Origin: Agaricicola taiwanensis
GTDB lineage: Bacteria; Pseudomonadota; Alphaproteobacteria; Rhizobiales; Methylopilaceae
Length of the DNA: 64,000 nt
Assembly: GCF_014635245.1 (NCBI RefSeq)
Contig: NZ_BMCP01000001.1
Coordinates: 1,054,001-1,118,000, forward strand
Direction: 5' to 3'
Shown: positions 48,068 through 56,109 of the stretch, piece by piece
Position numbering within the stretch: the stretch's first letter is position 1
Layout: every line of letters begins with the position of its first letter
Program-made: the position numbers and the translations under genes
Notes under the pieces: model-generated
Database searches by the model: none
What the model was told of the DNA's origin: nothing
What the model saw: only the letters and a program-made list of their open reading frames with translations

Positions 48068-48096
48068 TTGACTCAGATTCTTGCCATCACTATGGT
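48068..48096 (+). promoter_or_regulatory. Putative sigma-70-type promoter of the F0 operon, overlapped by GANTC sites
   Basis: TTGACT (48068-48073) and TATGGT (48091-48096) are separated by 17 bases, 51 bases before the atpI start. A GACTC site (48070-48074) overlaps the -35 and a GATTC site (48076-48080) lies in the spacer; a further GATTC is at 48025-48029. The promoter call rests on match to consensus only. Confidence 0.55.
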
Positions 48097-48146
48097 GCCG
48101 CCGAATTTGAAGGGTATGCAGCCTGTGTTTGGAGCGTCAGCTGGCC

Positions 48147-48545
48147 ATGTCCAACGGTGACCGCGACGAGACCCAGGCATCCTCGAATTCAGGTTCGGGC
48201 GATCTTTCCGAGAGGCTCAGAAGCATCGACGCAGCGCTTGATCGTGCGCGCTCGAAGCAGAAGGTCGAGACTTCGAAGAACGACCGCCGGGCGACCGACA
48301 ATCGCGGTTTTGCGGTGGCGCTGAGGCTGTCCTCGGAGTTCATCGCGGGAGTGGTTGCCGGCGGCGGCCTCGGGTGGATGATCGACTATTGGTTCGAGAC
48401 ATCGCCCTGGGGGCTGATTGTGTGTGTACTTCTCGGCTTCGTGGCCGGTGTGCTGAACGTCATGCGCGCCGCCGGGCTGGCTGGACAGGGGCTTGGGGGG
48501 ACGGCATCTCCGGATGGCGGATCCAAGAGCAGCAAGGACGAGTGA
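48147..48545 (+). CDS. atpI: ATP synthase protein I (AtpI-like)
   Basis: A 132-residue protein: a charged N-terminal half (LSERLRSIDAALDRARSKQK) and two membrane helices with the family's glycine-rich stretch FIAGVVAGGGLGWMIDYWF and GLIVCVLLGFVAGVLNVMRAA. AtpI assists assembly of the c-ring or magnesium supply. The ATG at 48147 is preferred to a TTG six codons upstream. First gene of the F0 operon. Confidence 0.9.
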   Translation: MSNGDRDETQASSNSGSGDLSERLRSIDAALDRARSKQKVETSKNDRRATDNRGFAVALRLSSEFIAGVVAGGGLGWMIDYWFETSPWGLIVCVLLGFVAGVLNVMRAAGLAGQGLGGTASPDGGSKSSKDE

Positions 48546-48554
48546 AGAGGCCAT

Positions 48555-49304
48555 ATGGCGGATCCGATACATCAGTTTGAGATCAAGAATCTCGTCCCGC
48601 TGGGCGAAATCGGTGGCGTTCCCATTGCGTTCACCAATTCAGCCGCTTTCATGGTCGCGACCGTTGCGACGGTCTTCCTCTTCCTCGTGCTCACCACACA
48701 GGGCCGCACCCTGATCCCGGGGCGCTGGCAGTCGCTTGCCGAGCTCTCCTACGAATTCGTCGCCTTGACCGTACGACAATCCGCCGGCAATGACGGCATG
48801 CGGTTTTTCCCGCTGATCTTCTCGCTGTTCATGTTCGTCCTGGTGGCGAATCTCTTCGGCATGCTCCCTTATGCCTTCACCGTGACGAGCCACATCATCG
48901 TCACCTTCGGCCTGGCGGCGATCGTTATCCTCACCGTGATCGTCTATGGCTTCTGGAAAAACGGACTGAAGTTCCTCAAGCTCTTCGTACCGCATGGCAT
49001 TCCCGGCGTGCTGCTGCCGCTGGTGATCGCCATCGAAGTGATCTCCTTCCTGTCGCGCCCGATCAGCCTCTCCGTTCGTCTCTTCGCCAATATGCTGGCC
49101 GGCCACATCACGCTGAAGGTCTTCGCGGGCTTCGTGGCGGGGCTGGGCAGCATGGGTGCCCTCGGAGCTGCCGGTGCGGTTTTGCCTTTTGCTCTCGTGG
49201 TCGCGCTCACTGGCTTTGAAATCTTCGTCGCCTTCATCCAGGCCTATGTGTTCACGCTGTTGACCTGCCTTTACCTCAACGACGCGATCCATCCCGGCCA
49301 CTGA
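48555..49304 (+). CDS. atpB: ATP synthase F0 subunit a
   Basis: A 249-residue membrane subunit with the essential arginine in [14 protein letters not shown] (near residue 175) and the C-terminal [26 protein letters not shown]. It forms the proton half-channels next to the c-ring. It lies nine bases after atpI with GAAGAGG as ribosome site. Confidence 0.98.
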   Translation: MADPIHQFEIKNLVPLGEIGGVPIAFTNSAAFMVATVATVFLFLVLTTQGRTLIPGRWQSLAELSYEFVALTVRQSAGNDGMRFFPLIFSLFMFVLVANLFGMLPYAFTVTSHIIVTFGLAAIVILTVIVYGFWKNGLKFLKLFVPHGIPGVLLPLVIAIEVISFLSRPISLSVRLFANMLAGHITLKVFAGFVAGLGSMGALGAAGAVLPFALVVALTGFEIFVAFIQAYVFTLLTCLYLNDAIHPGH

Positions 49305-49354
49305 GCAATTCAACGTCAACCTCTTCACTAAAAATCCTACAGGAGTAATCAATC

Positions 49355-49582
49355 ATGGAAGCTGAAGCCGCAAAGTTCCTTGGTGCAGGTCTTGCCACTC
49401 TCGGCATGGGCGGCGCCGCAATCGGCGTTGCCAACATCTTCTCCAGCTACCTCGCTGGCGCACTGCGCAACCCCTCGGCTGCCGATGGCCAGTTCGCCCG
49501 TCTGATCTTCGGCTTCGCGGTGACGGAAGCTCTGGGCATCTTCTCGCTGCTCGTCGCGCTTCTCCTCCTGTTCGCCGTCTGA
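49355..49582 (+). CDS. atpE: ATP synthase F0 subunit c
   Basis: A 75-residue proteolipid with two helices joined by the polar loop RNPSAADGQ; the proton-carrying glutamate is in [10 protein letters not shown] (residue 58 or so). This is a glutamate, proton-type c subunit without sodium-site residues. AGGAG lies before the start, a strong site matching the high stoichiometry needed. Confidence 0.98.
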   Translation: MEAEAAKFLGAGLATLGMGGAAIGVANIFSSYLAGALRNPSAADGQFARLIFGFAVTEALGIFSLLVALLLLFAV

Positions 49583-49631
49583 TCTGGATCGGCGCCTCGG
49601 CGCCGGCCCTTCTTGAACCGGTTTGGGATCC

Positions 49632-50237
49632 ATGTCCGACGTCAAAACCCAGGCGATCATTCTTGCTCAAGGCGACCCGGCTGTGCCTCCCATCGCAGCC
49701 GAGGAGCGGGCGGCAACGTCTGAGCTCCAGGATAGCGCCCACGGCGGATCCTTCCCGCCGTTCGAAAGCGAAACCTTCGCCTCCCAGATTCTGTGGCTCG
49801 CGCTGACCTTCGGCGCGCTCTACTTCCTGATGGCGAAAGTGGCTCTGCCACGTGTCGGCTCCATCCTCGAGGTTCGCCGCGACCGCATCGCGTCCGACCT
49901 CGCCGAAGCGCAGAAGCTTCAGGATGAGACACAGGAAGCCATCGCTGCCTACGAGCAGGCCCTGGCGCAAGCACGCGCCAAGGCTCAGGCCATCGCCGCC
50001 GAGAACCATGCCAAGACCGCAGCCGCGGCCGAGGCGTCGCGCAAGGAGATCGAGGCAGCTCTGGACGAAAAGCTAAAGGTGGCCGAAGCCCGCATCACCG
50101 AAACGAAGCAGGCGGCGCTCGGTAATGTCCGCAGCATCGCCATCGATGCCGCGGGCGCTATCGTTGCTCAGCTGACCGGCACGACGCCGACGGCTGATGA
50201 GGTTGCGGGTGCGGTTGATGCCGCGCTGGCCCGCTGA
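49632..50237 (+). CDS. atpG: ATP synthase F0 subunit b' (second stator subunit)
   Basis: A 201-residue b'-type subunit: a long non-conserved head of about 45 residues, a transmembrane helix (SQILWLALTFGALYFLMAKVALP) and an Ala/Glu/Lys-rich coiled coil. Alphaproteobacteria have b and b' as a heterodimeric stator. The ATG at 49632 is used; a TTG three codons earlier is an alternative. Followed by the b subunit 11 bases later. Confidence 0.95.
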   Translation: MSDVKTQAIILAQGDPAVPPIAAEERAATSELQDSAHGGSFPPFESETFASQILWLALTFGALYFLMAKVALPRVGSILEVRRDRIASDLAEAQKLQDETQEAIAAYEQALAQARAKAQAIAAENHAKTAAAAEASRKEIEAALDEKLKVAEARITETKQAALGNVRSIAIDAAGAIVAQLTGTTPTADEVAGAVDAALAR

Positions 50238-50248
50238 GGAGACTTGTA

Positions 50249-50734
50249 ATGGCGAACACTCCTGAGCTTTGGGTTGCCATCGGCTTCATCGTCTTTGTCG
50301 CTGTTCTGTTGGGCCTCGGCGTCCACAAGAAGGTGGCGTCGATGCTGGACACACGCGCCGAGCGCATCGCGCAGGAGCTGGAAGAAGCCAAGCGACTGCG
50401 CGAGGACGCGCACAAGCTACTGGCCGAATACCAGCGCAAGCGCCGCCAGGCCGAAGAGGAGGCCGAGGCCATCGTCACCGCGGCCAAGGTCGAGGCTGAA
50501 CGGCTGGCCAAGGAGGCCAAGGCGAAGGCTGAGGAATATGTTGCTCGTCGCACCAAGAGTGCGGAAGAGAAAATCTCCCAGGCAGAGGCCCAGGCGGTGG
50601 CGGAAGTGAAGGCTGCGGCCGCGGACGCGGCTGTCGCCGCCGCCGGACGTATCTTCACCGGCTCGGTGAAGGGCAAGGTCGCAAGCGATCTTCTGGATAA
50701 CGGCATTGCCGAGGTCAGAGCCAAGCTGAACTGA
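50249..50734 (+). CDS. atpF: ATP synthase F0 subunit b
   Basis: A 161-residue b subunit with an N-terminal transmembrane helix (LWVAIGFIVFVAVLLGLGV) and a long coiled coil (EELEEAKRLREDAHKLLAEYQRK-like heptads). It joins F0 to F1. Last gene of the operon, with a terminator 24 bases after its stop. F1 genes are not in the window, the usual alphaproteobacterial split. Confidence 0.97.
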   Translation: MANTPELWVAIGFIVFVAVLLGLGVHKKVASMLDTRAERIAQELEEAKRLREDAHKLLAEYQRKRRQAEEEAEAIVTAAKVEAERLAKEAKAKAEEYVARRTKSAEEKISQAEAQAVAEVKAAAADAAVAAAGRIFTGSVKGKVASDLLDNGIAEVRAKLN

Positions 50735-50757
50735 AGCCTGCCTCAAACGCCAATAAG

Positions 50758-50783
50758 AGCCGCGCACCAGCGCGGCTTTTTTT
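50758..50783 (+). terminator. Rho-independent terminator of the F0 operon
   Basis: AGCCGCGC (50758-50765) pairs perfectly with GCGCGGCT (50770-50777) over the loop ACCA, followed by seven T (50777-50783). The T-run abuts the stop codon of the convergent rnhB, so the stem may act for both. Confidence 0.95.
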
Positions 50784-51420
50784 ATGCGAGCTGATCTTCC
50801 GCGGGAGAGATTTCGGCCACCATCAGAAGCTCTCTCACCGGCGCGAACGACCGCCGGTGATGCACTGTGACGCCGACGAGGGTGAGGGCCTGACGATGCT
50901 CCGGGGTGGAATAGCCGACGTGGCGTTCGAAACCATAGGCCGGGTGATGAATGCCGAGCCGCGCCATCAGTCGGTCGCGTGTGACCTTGGCGATGATCGA
51001 AGCAGCGGCGATCGAGGCCACCGTCGCATCCCCGCCAATGATGGCCTGTGCAGGGCAGGGTAGATAGGGGGGGATGTCCCGGCCGTCCACCAGAACCAGC
51101 GCCGGGCGCAGCGCCAGCCCCAACACGGCGCGCCTCATGGCGTCGAGCGTGGCCCCGCGAATGTTGAGGCGGTCGATGGTTTCGGGCTTTGCCATGGCGA
51201 CGCTGACGCACGCCGTGGCCATGATTTCCGTATAGAGCTCTTCGCGCCGCTCGCGCGTCAAAACCTTGGAATCGGCAAGCCCGTTCGGCACCTGATCCGG
51301 ATCAAGAATGACCGCAGCCGTGACCACCGGACCTGCAAGAGGTCCGCGCCCTACCTCATCAAGACCGGCGACATGGCCGGAGGCGCCGACGAGATCATCG
51401 GGAAAGAGCGGTAAGGTCAT
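50782..51420 (-). CDS. rnhB: Ribonuclease HII
   Basis: A 212-residue RNase HII with the active-site Asp-Glu in [28 protein letters not shown], the Asp in LVDGRD and the later [13 protein letters not shown]. It cleaves single ribonucleotides in DNA, initiating repair. Its stop lies on the terminator T-run of the F0 operon. Confidence 0.97.
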   Translation of the reverse strand: MTLPLFPDDLVGASGHVAGLDEVGRGPLAGPVVTAAVILDPDQVPNGLADSKVLTRERREELYTEIMATACVSVAMAKPETIDRLNIRGATLDAMRRAVLGLALRPALVLVDGRDIPPYLPCPAQAIIGGDATVASIAAASIIAKVTRDRLMARLGIHHPAYGFERHVGYSTPEHRQALTLVGVTVHHRRSFAPVRELLMVAEISPAEDQLA

Positions 51421-51503
51421 CGGTGACGAGAATCGCCAAAACGAAACATGTCACCTTGTTAGCCTCTTCCAGCTTCCACATCCATGGGGCCAAACGACTC
51501 AAA

Positions 51504-51974
51504 TCAACCGGCCGGAAGCCGCATGGCACCATCCGGGCTTACCTCCCAATGTGGATTGAAGGCGATCTCCCAAGGGTGCCCGTCGGGATCTGCCACATAG
51601 CAGGAATAGCCGCCCCAGAAGACCTTCTGCGGCGCCTTGAGGGGCTTGCCGCCGACGCTGACCATCAGCTCGAAAAGCCGGTCCACCTCCTCTTCGGAGC
51701 GCGTATTGTACGCGATGGTAATGCCGCCGAAGGGCGTCGGCGGGCTTGCGTCAAGACCGGCGTCTTCCGCAAGAGCCGTGCGCGAGAAGAGGCCGAGCAC
51801 GATGCCTCGCAGAGGGATGAATACGACGGAATCCGTGCTCGATGATTTCGAGCGCTCAAATCCCATGCGTTCGTAAAACTGGGCCGAAGCCTCGACATCC
51901 CTGACACCAAGCGTGATCAGGCTGATGCGGGGTTCAAATGTCTCTTTTGTCCTGCTCATCTCACGTTCTGCCAT
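51504..51974 (-). CDS. Glyoxalase/VOC-superfamily protein
   Basis: A 156-residue VOC-fold protein: ISLITLGVRDVEASAQFYERMGF opening module and the closing GGYSCYVADPDGHPWEIAFNPHW. Paired beta-alpha-beta-beta-beta units can bind a metal, and His/Glu candidates are present, but the exact reaction (glyoxalase, dioxygenase or resistance) is unknown. Start and the radical SAM stop share a TGATG overlap, so the two are co-translated. Confidence 0.9.
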   Translation of the reverse strand: MAEREMSRTKETFEPRISLITLGVRDVEASAQFYERMGFERSKSSSTDSVVFIPLRGIVLGLFSRTALAEDAGLDASPPTPFGGITIAYNTRSEEEVDRLFELMVSVGGKPLKAPQKVFWGGYSCYVADPDGHPWEIAFNPHWEVSPDGAMRLPAG

Positions 51975-53083
51975 CAGAAGAGATTAAGTTGCTGCCCGGG
52001 CCGGGAAGGCCTCAGAAACAGATCGGTCCTCAGCTTCGCGCCGCGTCCTTCAAAGCCAAGCCGGCGCGTCGCGATTTCAAACCGGCGGCCGATCGTCCAG
52101 GCGTAGACCCCGTCACCGGTCTGCCGTTTGCCCCAGGTGGAGTCATAAAGCTTGCCGCCATGCATCTGCCGGATGGTGTTCATCACACGATGAAAGCGGT
52201 CAGGCCGATGTTCCAGAAGCCACTCCTGGAAGAGGTCTTTGATCTCATGCGGCAGCCGCAGCAGTACATAGCCCGCCGAACGGGCGCCGGCGGCATGAGC
52301 GGCATCGAGGATGCGCTCGATCTCGTCCTCATTGAGCGTCGGGATGATGGGCGCGACCAGCACTGTCGTCGGGATGCCCGCTTCCGACAGCTTGCGGATC
52401 GTTTCGATCCGCTTCTGCGGCGTCGTTGCACGCGGCTCCAGCTTCCGTGCGAAATCGGCATCCAGCGTGGTCACCGACATGGCGACCCGGGCAAGTCCCT
52501 TCTCCGCCATGGGAGCGAGAAGATCGATGTCGCGCTGGACAAGAGATGATTTGGTGACGACACCGACCGGGTGCTGCGTGTCTGCCAAAACCTCCAGCAC
52601 ATTGCGGGTGATGCGCAGCTCCCGTTCGATCGGTTGATAGGGATCGGTGTTGGCGCCGAGCGCGATCGTCTTTGGCGTGTAGTTCTCCCGGGCCAACTCC
52701 TGCCGCAGCACATGTGCCGCATTGGTCTTGGCCGTCAGCTTGCTTTCAAAATCAAGGCCGGGAGACAGGCCAAGATAGGCGTGGGATGGCCGCGCAAAAC
52801 AATAAACGCACCCGTGCTCACATCCGCGGTACGGATTGATGGAGCGGTCGAACCCGATATCGGGAGAATCGTTGCGCGTGATGATGTGGCGTGCGGTTTC
52901 ATAGCGGATCTCCGTCTCGAACTTCGGCAGATCTCCGAGACTTTCCCAGCCGTCATCGACAAGATCCCGCGTCTGGGACTCAAAACGGCCCACGGCATTG
53001 GTCAGCGCTCCTCGGCCTCGCCGCCGGGGAGGTGCGATGTCCTTGATGGAAGTACCGAGAGGGTCGGGCTGAAGCTGATCCAT
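51974..53083 (-). CDS. Radical SAM protein (PA0069/SplB-like)
   Basis: A 369-residue radical SAM protein of the SplB-like group often named PA0069 family. It has the cluster motif in RGCEHGCVYCFARP (CxxxCxxC), the TNTDPYQP-type segment (GANTDPYQPIERELRITR), and IPTLNEDEIERIL. The ending QPGQQLNLF-like tail (RPGQQLNLF) is typical. The substrate is unknown; it is not a proven photolyase. The ATG at 53083 is used, though a TTG ten codons upstream is open and neither has a good ribosome site. Confidence 0.92.
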   Translation of the reverse strand: MDQLQPDPLGTSIKDIAPPRRRGRGALTNAVGRFESQTRDLVDDGWESLGDLPKFETEIRYETARHIITRNDSPDIGFDRSINPYRGCEHGCVYCFARPSHAYLGLSPGLDFESKLTAKTNAAHVLRQELARENYTPKTIALGANTDPYQPIERELRITRNVLEVLADTQHPVGVVTKSSLVQRDIDLLAPMAEKGLARVAMSVTTLDADFARKLEPRATTPQKRIETIRKLSEAGIPTTVLVAPIIPTLNEDEIERILDAAHAAGARSAGYVLLRLPHEIKDLFQEWLLEHRPDRFHRVMNTIRQMHGGKLYDSTWGKRQTGDGVYAWTIGRRFEIATRRLGFEGRGAKLRTDLFLRPSRPGQQLNLF

Positions 53084-53205
53084 GACTCGAATATAAGACG
53101 GCGGACGGAACAAAACAAGAACAAAGCAGTATGTCCTATAGAACCAACGCCCGGAGGCTGAAGAGGTTCATCGACGTTTCGTTGCAGAATCAGGGAGAGG
53201 AAGGT

Positions 53206-53745
53206 TCAGCCTCTGCGGCGCATGCCTTCATCGAGCCGCGGAGCGATTTCGACGAAGTTGCACGGCCTGTGACGATGATCGAGTTGAGCTGCGAGAATAC
53301 CGTCCCAGGCATCACGGCACGCACCGGGGGAGCCGGGCAGAATGAAGATGAAGGTGCCGCCGGCGACGCCGCCTGTTGCTCGCGATTGGATCGTTGAGGT
53401 GCCGATTTTATCAAAGGAAAGCTGCTGGAACAGGCTGGCAAAGCCATCCATCCGCTTTTCCAGGAGCGGCTCGATGGCCTCCGGCGTGACGTCACGCCCC
53501 GTAAATCCCGTGCCCCCGGTGGTCACGATGACGTCCACCTCGGGCCTCGCGATCCAGCCGAACACGCATCGGCGGATCTCCGCCACGCTGTCCGCCACGA
53601 TGCGCCGATCCGCCAGCTCATGGCCTGCAAGCGTAAGCCGTTCGGCGAGAATGCTGCCGGACCGATCATCCTCCAGGCTTCGGGTGTCGGAAACTGTCAG
53701 CACTGCGATACGCAGGGGGATGAAATCCTTCGTGTCCTGCGTCAT
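53206..53745 (-). CDS. moaB: Molybdenum cofactor biosynthesis protein MoaB
   Basis: A 179-residue MogA/MoaB-fold protein with RIAVLTVSDTRS, the molybdopterin-binding VTTGGTGFTGRDVTPEA and PGSPGACRDAWDGIL. It adenylylates or binds molybdopterin. Length and sequence are those of MoaB rather than the longer MoeA. Other moco genes are not in the window. Confidence 0.94.
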   Translation of the reverse strand: MTQDTKDFIPLRIAVLTVSDTRSLEDDRSGSILAERLTLAGHELADRRIVADSVAEIRRCVFGWIARPEVDVIVTTGGTGFTGRDVTPEAIEPLLEKRMDGFASLFQQLSFDKIGTSTIQSRATGGVAGGTFIFILPGSPGACRDAWDGILAAQLDHRHRPCNFVEIAPRLDEGMRRRG

Positions 53746-53841
53746 CTATCCCTCTCCACCCCGGCCATTCCGGCTCGCCCGTGCTTGCGATACCCGATCA
53801 TAGAGGCCATGTTCTCCTCCACGTAAGCGTAGCGGTGATAG

Positions 53842-54282
53842 ATGACCCCTGAACGTCTGGCTCTCATACCATTTTTCGCTCAACTCAAGGCCTCGACACG
53901 CAGCGCGATCCTGCAGGGCGGCACCCTCAAGGATTTCGCCGCCGGGGACACGATCCTCGCCCGGAGCGAGGTGACGGCGCACTTCATCTTTCTCGTCGAA
54001 GGACAATGGACCTCGCGACGTTTCGTGACCGGCACCGCGGAACCTTTGATCTGGACCGAATCGACGGCGGGCACCTGGCTCTCGGGCATCACCGCCCTGG
54101 ATACCATCGCGCCGGCCGATGTCTTCGCCGACAAACCGACCACCATGATATTCGTTCCGCGCGACACGCTGCTCAGCCTCGTGCAGGAAGACCCGGCCCT
54201 GGCGCGGGCCATCCTCAAGGACATCCATCTGTGGTCTGAACGGCTCGATGTGCACGCAACCTTGACCGCGGCGCGCAGCTGA
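53842..54282 (+). CDS. Stand-alone cyclic-nucleotide-binding-like domain protein
   Basis: A 146-residue protein resembling the cNMP-binding jelly roll of the CRP/FNR fold: start LALIPFFAQLKASTRSAIL, strand pair GDTILARSEVTAHFIFLVEG, and the final helix LAILKDI-like region (LARAILKDIHLWSERL). No helix-turn-helix follows, and the phosphate-binding RxA cassette is not evident (TAGTWLSGITALD occupies its place), so it may have lost nucleotide binding. Ends four bases from the end of the convergent metallopeptidase gene. Confidence 0.7.
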   Translation: MTPERLALIPFFAQLKASTRSAILQGGTLKDFAAGDTILARSEVTAHFIFLVEGQWTSRRFVTGTAEPLIWTESTAGTWLSGITALDTIAPADVFADKPTTMIFVPRDTLLSLVQEDPALARAILKDIHLWSERLDVHATLTAARS

Positions 54283-54285
54283 CCC

Positions 54286-55155
54286 TCAGGAAGGATTGGC
54301 CGAAAACGTATCGCAGGATCTGAGCGACCCGGACTGAAGGCCGGTCCGGAACCACTGTACCCGCTGCGCCGATGAGCCGTGGGTGAAGCTGTCGGGAACC
54401 ACCATGCCCTGCGATTGACGCTGCAGCTTGTCGTCGCCGATGGCGGAAGCCGCATTGAGTGCGGCCTCCACGTCCCCTTCCTCCAGGATCTTGAAGCGCT
54501 GTTCGGCGTGATGGGCCCAGACGCCGGCAAAGCAGTCCGCCTGCAGTTCGACGCGCACGGAAAGAGCATTGGCCTGTGCCTGCGGCAGGCTTTGCCGCTG
54601 CGCGTTCACGCGCGGCAGGATGCCGATGAGGTTCTGCACATGATGACCGATCTCATGAGCGATCACATAGGCATTGGCAAATTCGCCCGGCGCGCGGAAG
54701 CGTTGTGCGAGCTCCTGGAAGAAGGAGGTGTCGAGATAGATCCGCTGGTCGCCCGGACAGTAAAAAGGCCCCATGGCCGACTGCCCGAGGCCGCAGGCGG
54801 ATTGGGTGGCGCCGCTGAAGACCACAAGACGTGGTTCGCGATATTCGCCGCCGCTTTCGGAAAAGATCTGTCCCCAGATGTCTTCGCTGCTGCCAAGGAC
54901 GGCTGAGATGAACTGACCTGTCTCGTCATCAGGCGCGCCCTCGCGGCCCGGGGCCTGCTGTTCGTAGCCGGAACCGCCGCCTTGGAGCATTTCGGCGCCG
55001 CCGATCAATATGCGCGGATCGATGCCAAGCGCGTAGCCAACGATTCCCAGCACGAGAATGGTGCCGATACCAAGCCCCCCGCCACGGCCACCGGGCATAC
55101 GCATGCCGCGCCGATCTTCGACATTGCTGCTGCGTCTCAAGTCACCCCAGCGCAT
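54286..55155 (-). CDS. Neutral zinc metallopeptidase (YpfJ family)
   Basis: A 289-residue YpfJ-type protein: a short charged N-terminus (MRWGDLRRSSNVEDRRG), one transmembrane helix (IGTILVLGIVGYALG), a glycine-rich linker, then a periplasmic domain with zinc-binding HEIGHHVQ (near residue 172) and the third ligand region ELQADCFAGVWAHHA. The ATG at 55155, six bases after GGGAG, is used. The fold predicts proteolysis; substrates are unknown. Confidence 0.95.
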   Translation of the reverse strand: MRWGDLRRSSNVEDRRGMRMPGGRGGGLGIGTILVLGIVGYALGIDPRILIGGAEMLQGGGSGYEQQAPGREGAPDDETGQFISAVLGSSEDIWGQIFSESGGEYREPRLVVFSGATQSACGLGQSAMGPFYCPGDQRIYLDTSFFQELAQRFRAPGEFANAYVIAHEIGHHVQNLIGILPRVNAQRQSLPQAQANALSVRVELQADCFAGVWAHHAEQRFKILEEGDVEAALNAASAIGDDKLQRQSQGMVVPDSFTHGSSAQRVQWFRTGLQSGSLRSCDTFSANPS

Positions 55156-55255
55156 GGTGGTCTCCCTCAGCATAAGCCTTCTATGATCTTAGCCCGACTG
55201 AAGCTTTCGCGATACGGTTTGTAAACTGGGTACAGCCCTGTGGTAGGGGAAGGAG

Positions 55256-55804
55256 ATGAAAGAGCCCAAACCACTTTCACCCGAACGCCGGGAAGTCTGG
55301 CTGCGCAATTCCGCGCTTCATTTCCTCGCCCAGCGCATCTCCAGCGAAGAAAACCTCCGGCGTGTCCTGACCCGCCGCGCGCAGCGCCGCATCGCGGGTG
55401 CGGAGGAAGCGGATATCCGCGCGATGGTGGACAAGGTGGTCGCCTTCTGCCGCGAGCAGCGGCTGATCGATGACGTTGCCTATGCCGAAACGAAAGCGGC
55501 CGTCGCGGCGAGGAGGGGCCAATCCCGCCGTAACCTGTCGCGGATGCTGCAGGTCAAGGGTGTCGCCGAATCCATCGTGACCGATGCCGCCTCGGTGATT
55601 GATGACGCGCTGTCCGCCGTCCGCTTCGCCAAGCGCCGCCGGCTCGGTCCCTGGCGTCTTCGGTCCGCGGAAGATGCCGTCATGAAGGATGTCGCCGCCT
55701 TCGCTCGCGGCGGCTTTTCATCGGATCTCGCCTTTCGAACGGCTCGTATGTCCATCGAAGAAGCAGAAGCGATCCTGTACGGTGAGGCCTTACCGGAGGA
55801 GTAA
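55256..55804 (+). CDS. recX: Regulatory protein RecX
   Basis: A 182-residue RecX-family protein with three-helix repeats: ALHFLAQRISSEENLRRVLTRR, then FCREQRLIDDVAYAETKAA and RRNLSRMLQVKGV. RecX binds along the RecA filament groove and limits strand exchange. recA is not adjacent. GGAAGGAG precedes the ATG. Confidence 0.9.
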   Translation: MKEPKPLSPERREVWLRNSALHFLAQRISSEENLRRVLTRRAQRRIAGAEEADIRAMVDKVVAFCREQRLIDDVAYAETKAAVAARRGQSRRNLSRMLQVKGVAESIVTDAASVIDDALSAVRFAKRRRLGPWRLRSAEDAVMKDVAAFARGGFSSDLAFRTARMSIEEAEAILYGEALPEE

Positions 55805-56109
55805 CGATATCACCATTGCTTCACCGAAAGAGCTTTACCTCATCTCCTGTCGCCTTATCTATTGGTCAGCCCACCGTCGGACGAACCCCATGCCCTTCTG
55901 CATGCGGATCCACATCATCATGTCACCGCGAGGATATGGACCATTGTCCCTGTCCCAAGACGGCACGCCTCGGCAGAGGATGCACGTGGATCCGCTCGCC
56001 TCGGTTGCCTTCAGTGGCTGCGGCACCCCCGTGGGGCGCCGGTTGAATCGATCATTTCTCTCACTGCAGTGAAGTTCCGGGAAATGATCCTTGTGAAGGA
56101 GAAACGGAA
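55805..56109 (+). promoter_or_regulatory. 305-base gene-free leader of the PQQ dehydrogenase gene
   Basis: The open frames here are short, start without ribosome sites and look like nothing known. It contains a CACTGCAGTG palindrome (about 56061-56070) and a good ribosome site (AAGGAGAAACGGAA) before the dehydrogenase start. The promoter of the dehydrogenase is presumably here, but I cannot place it. Confidence 0.35.
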
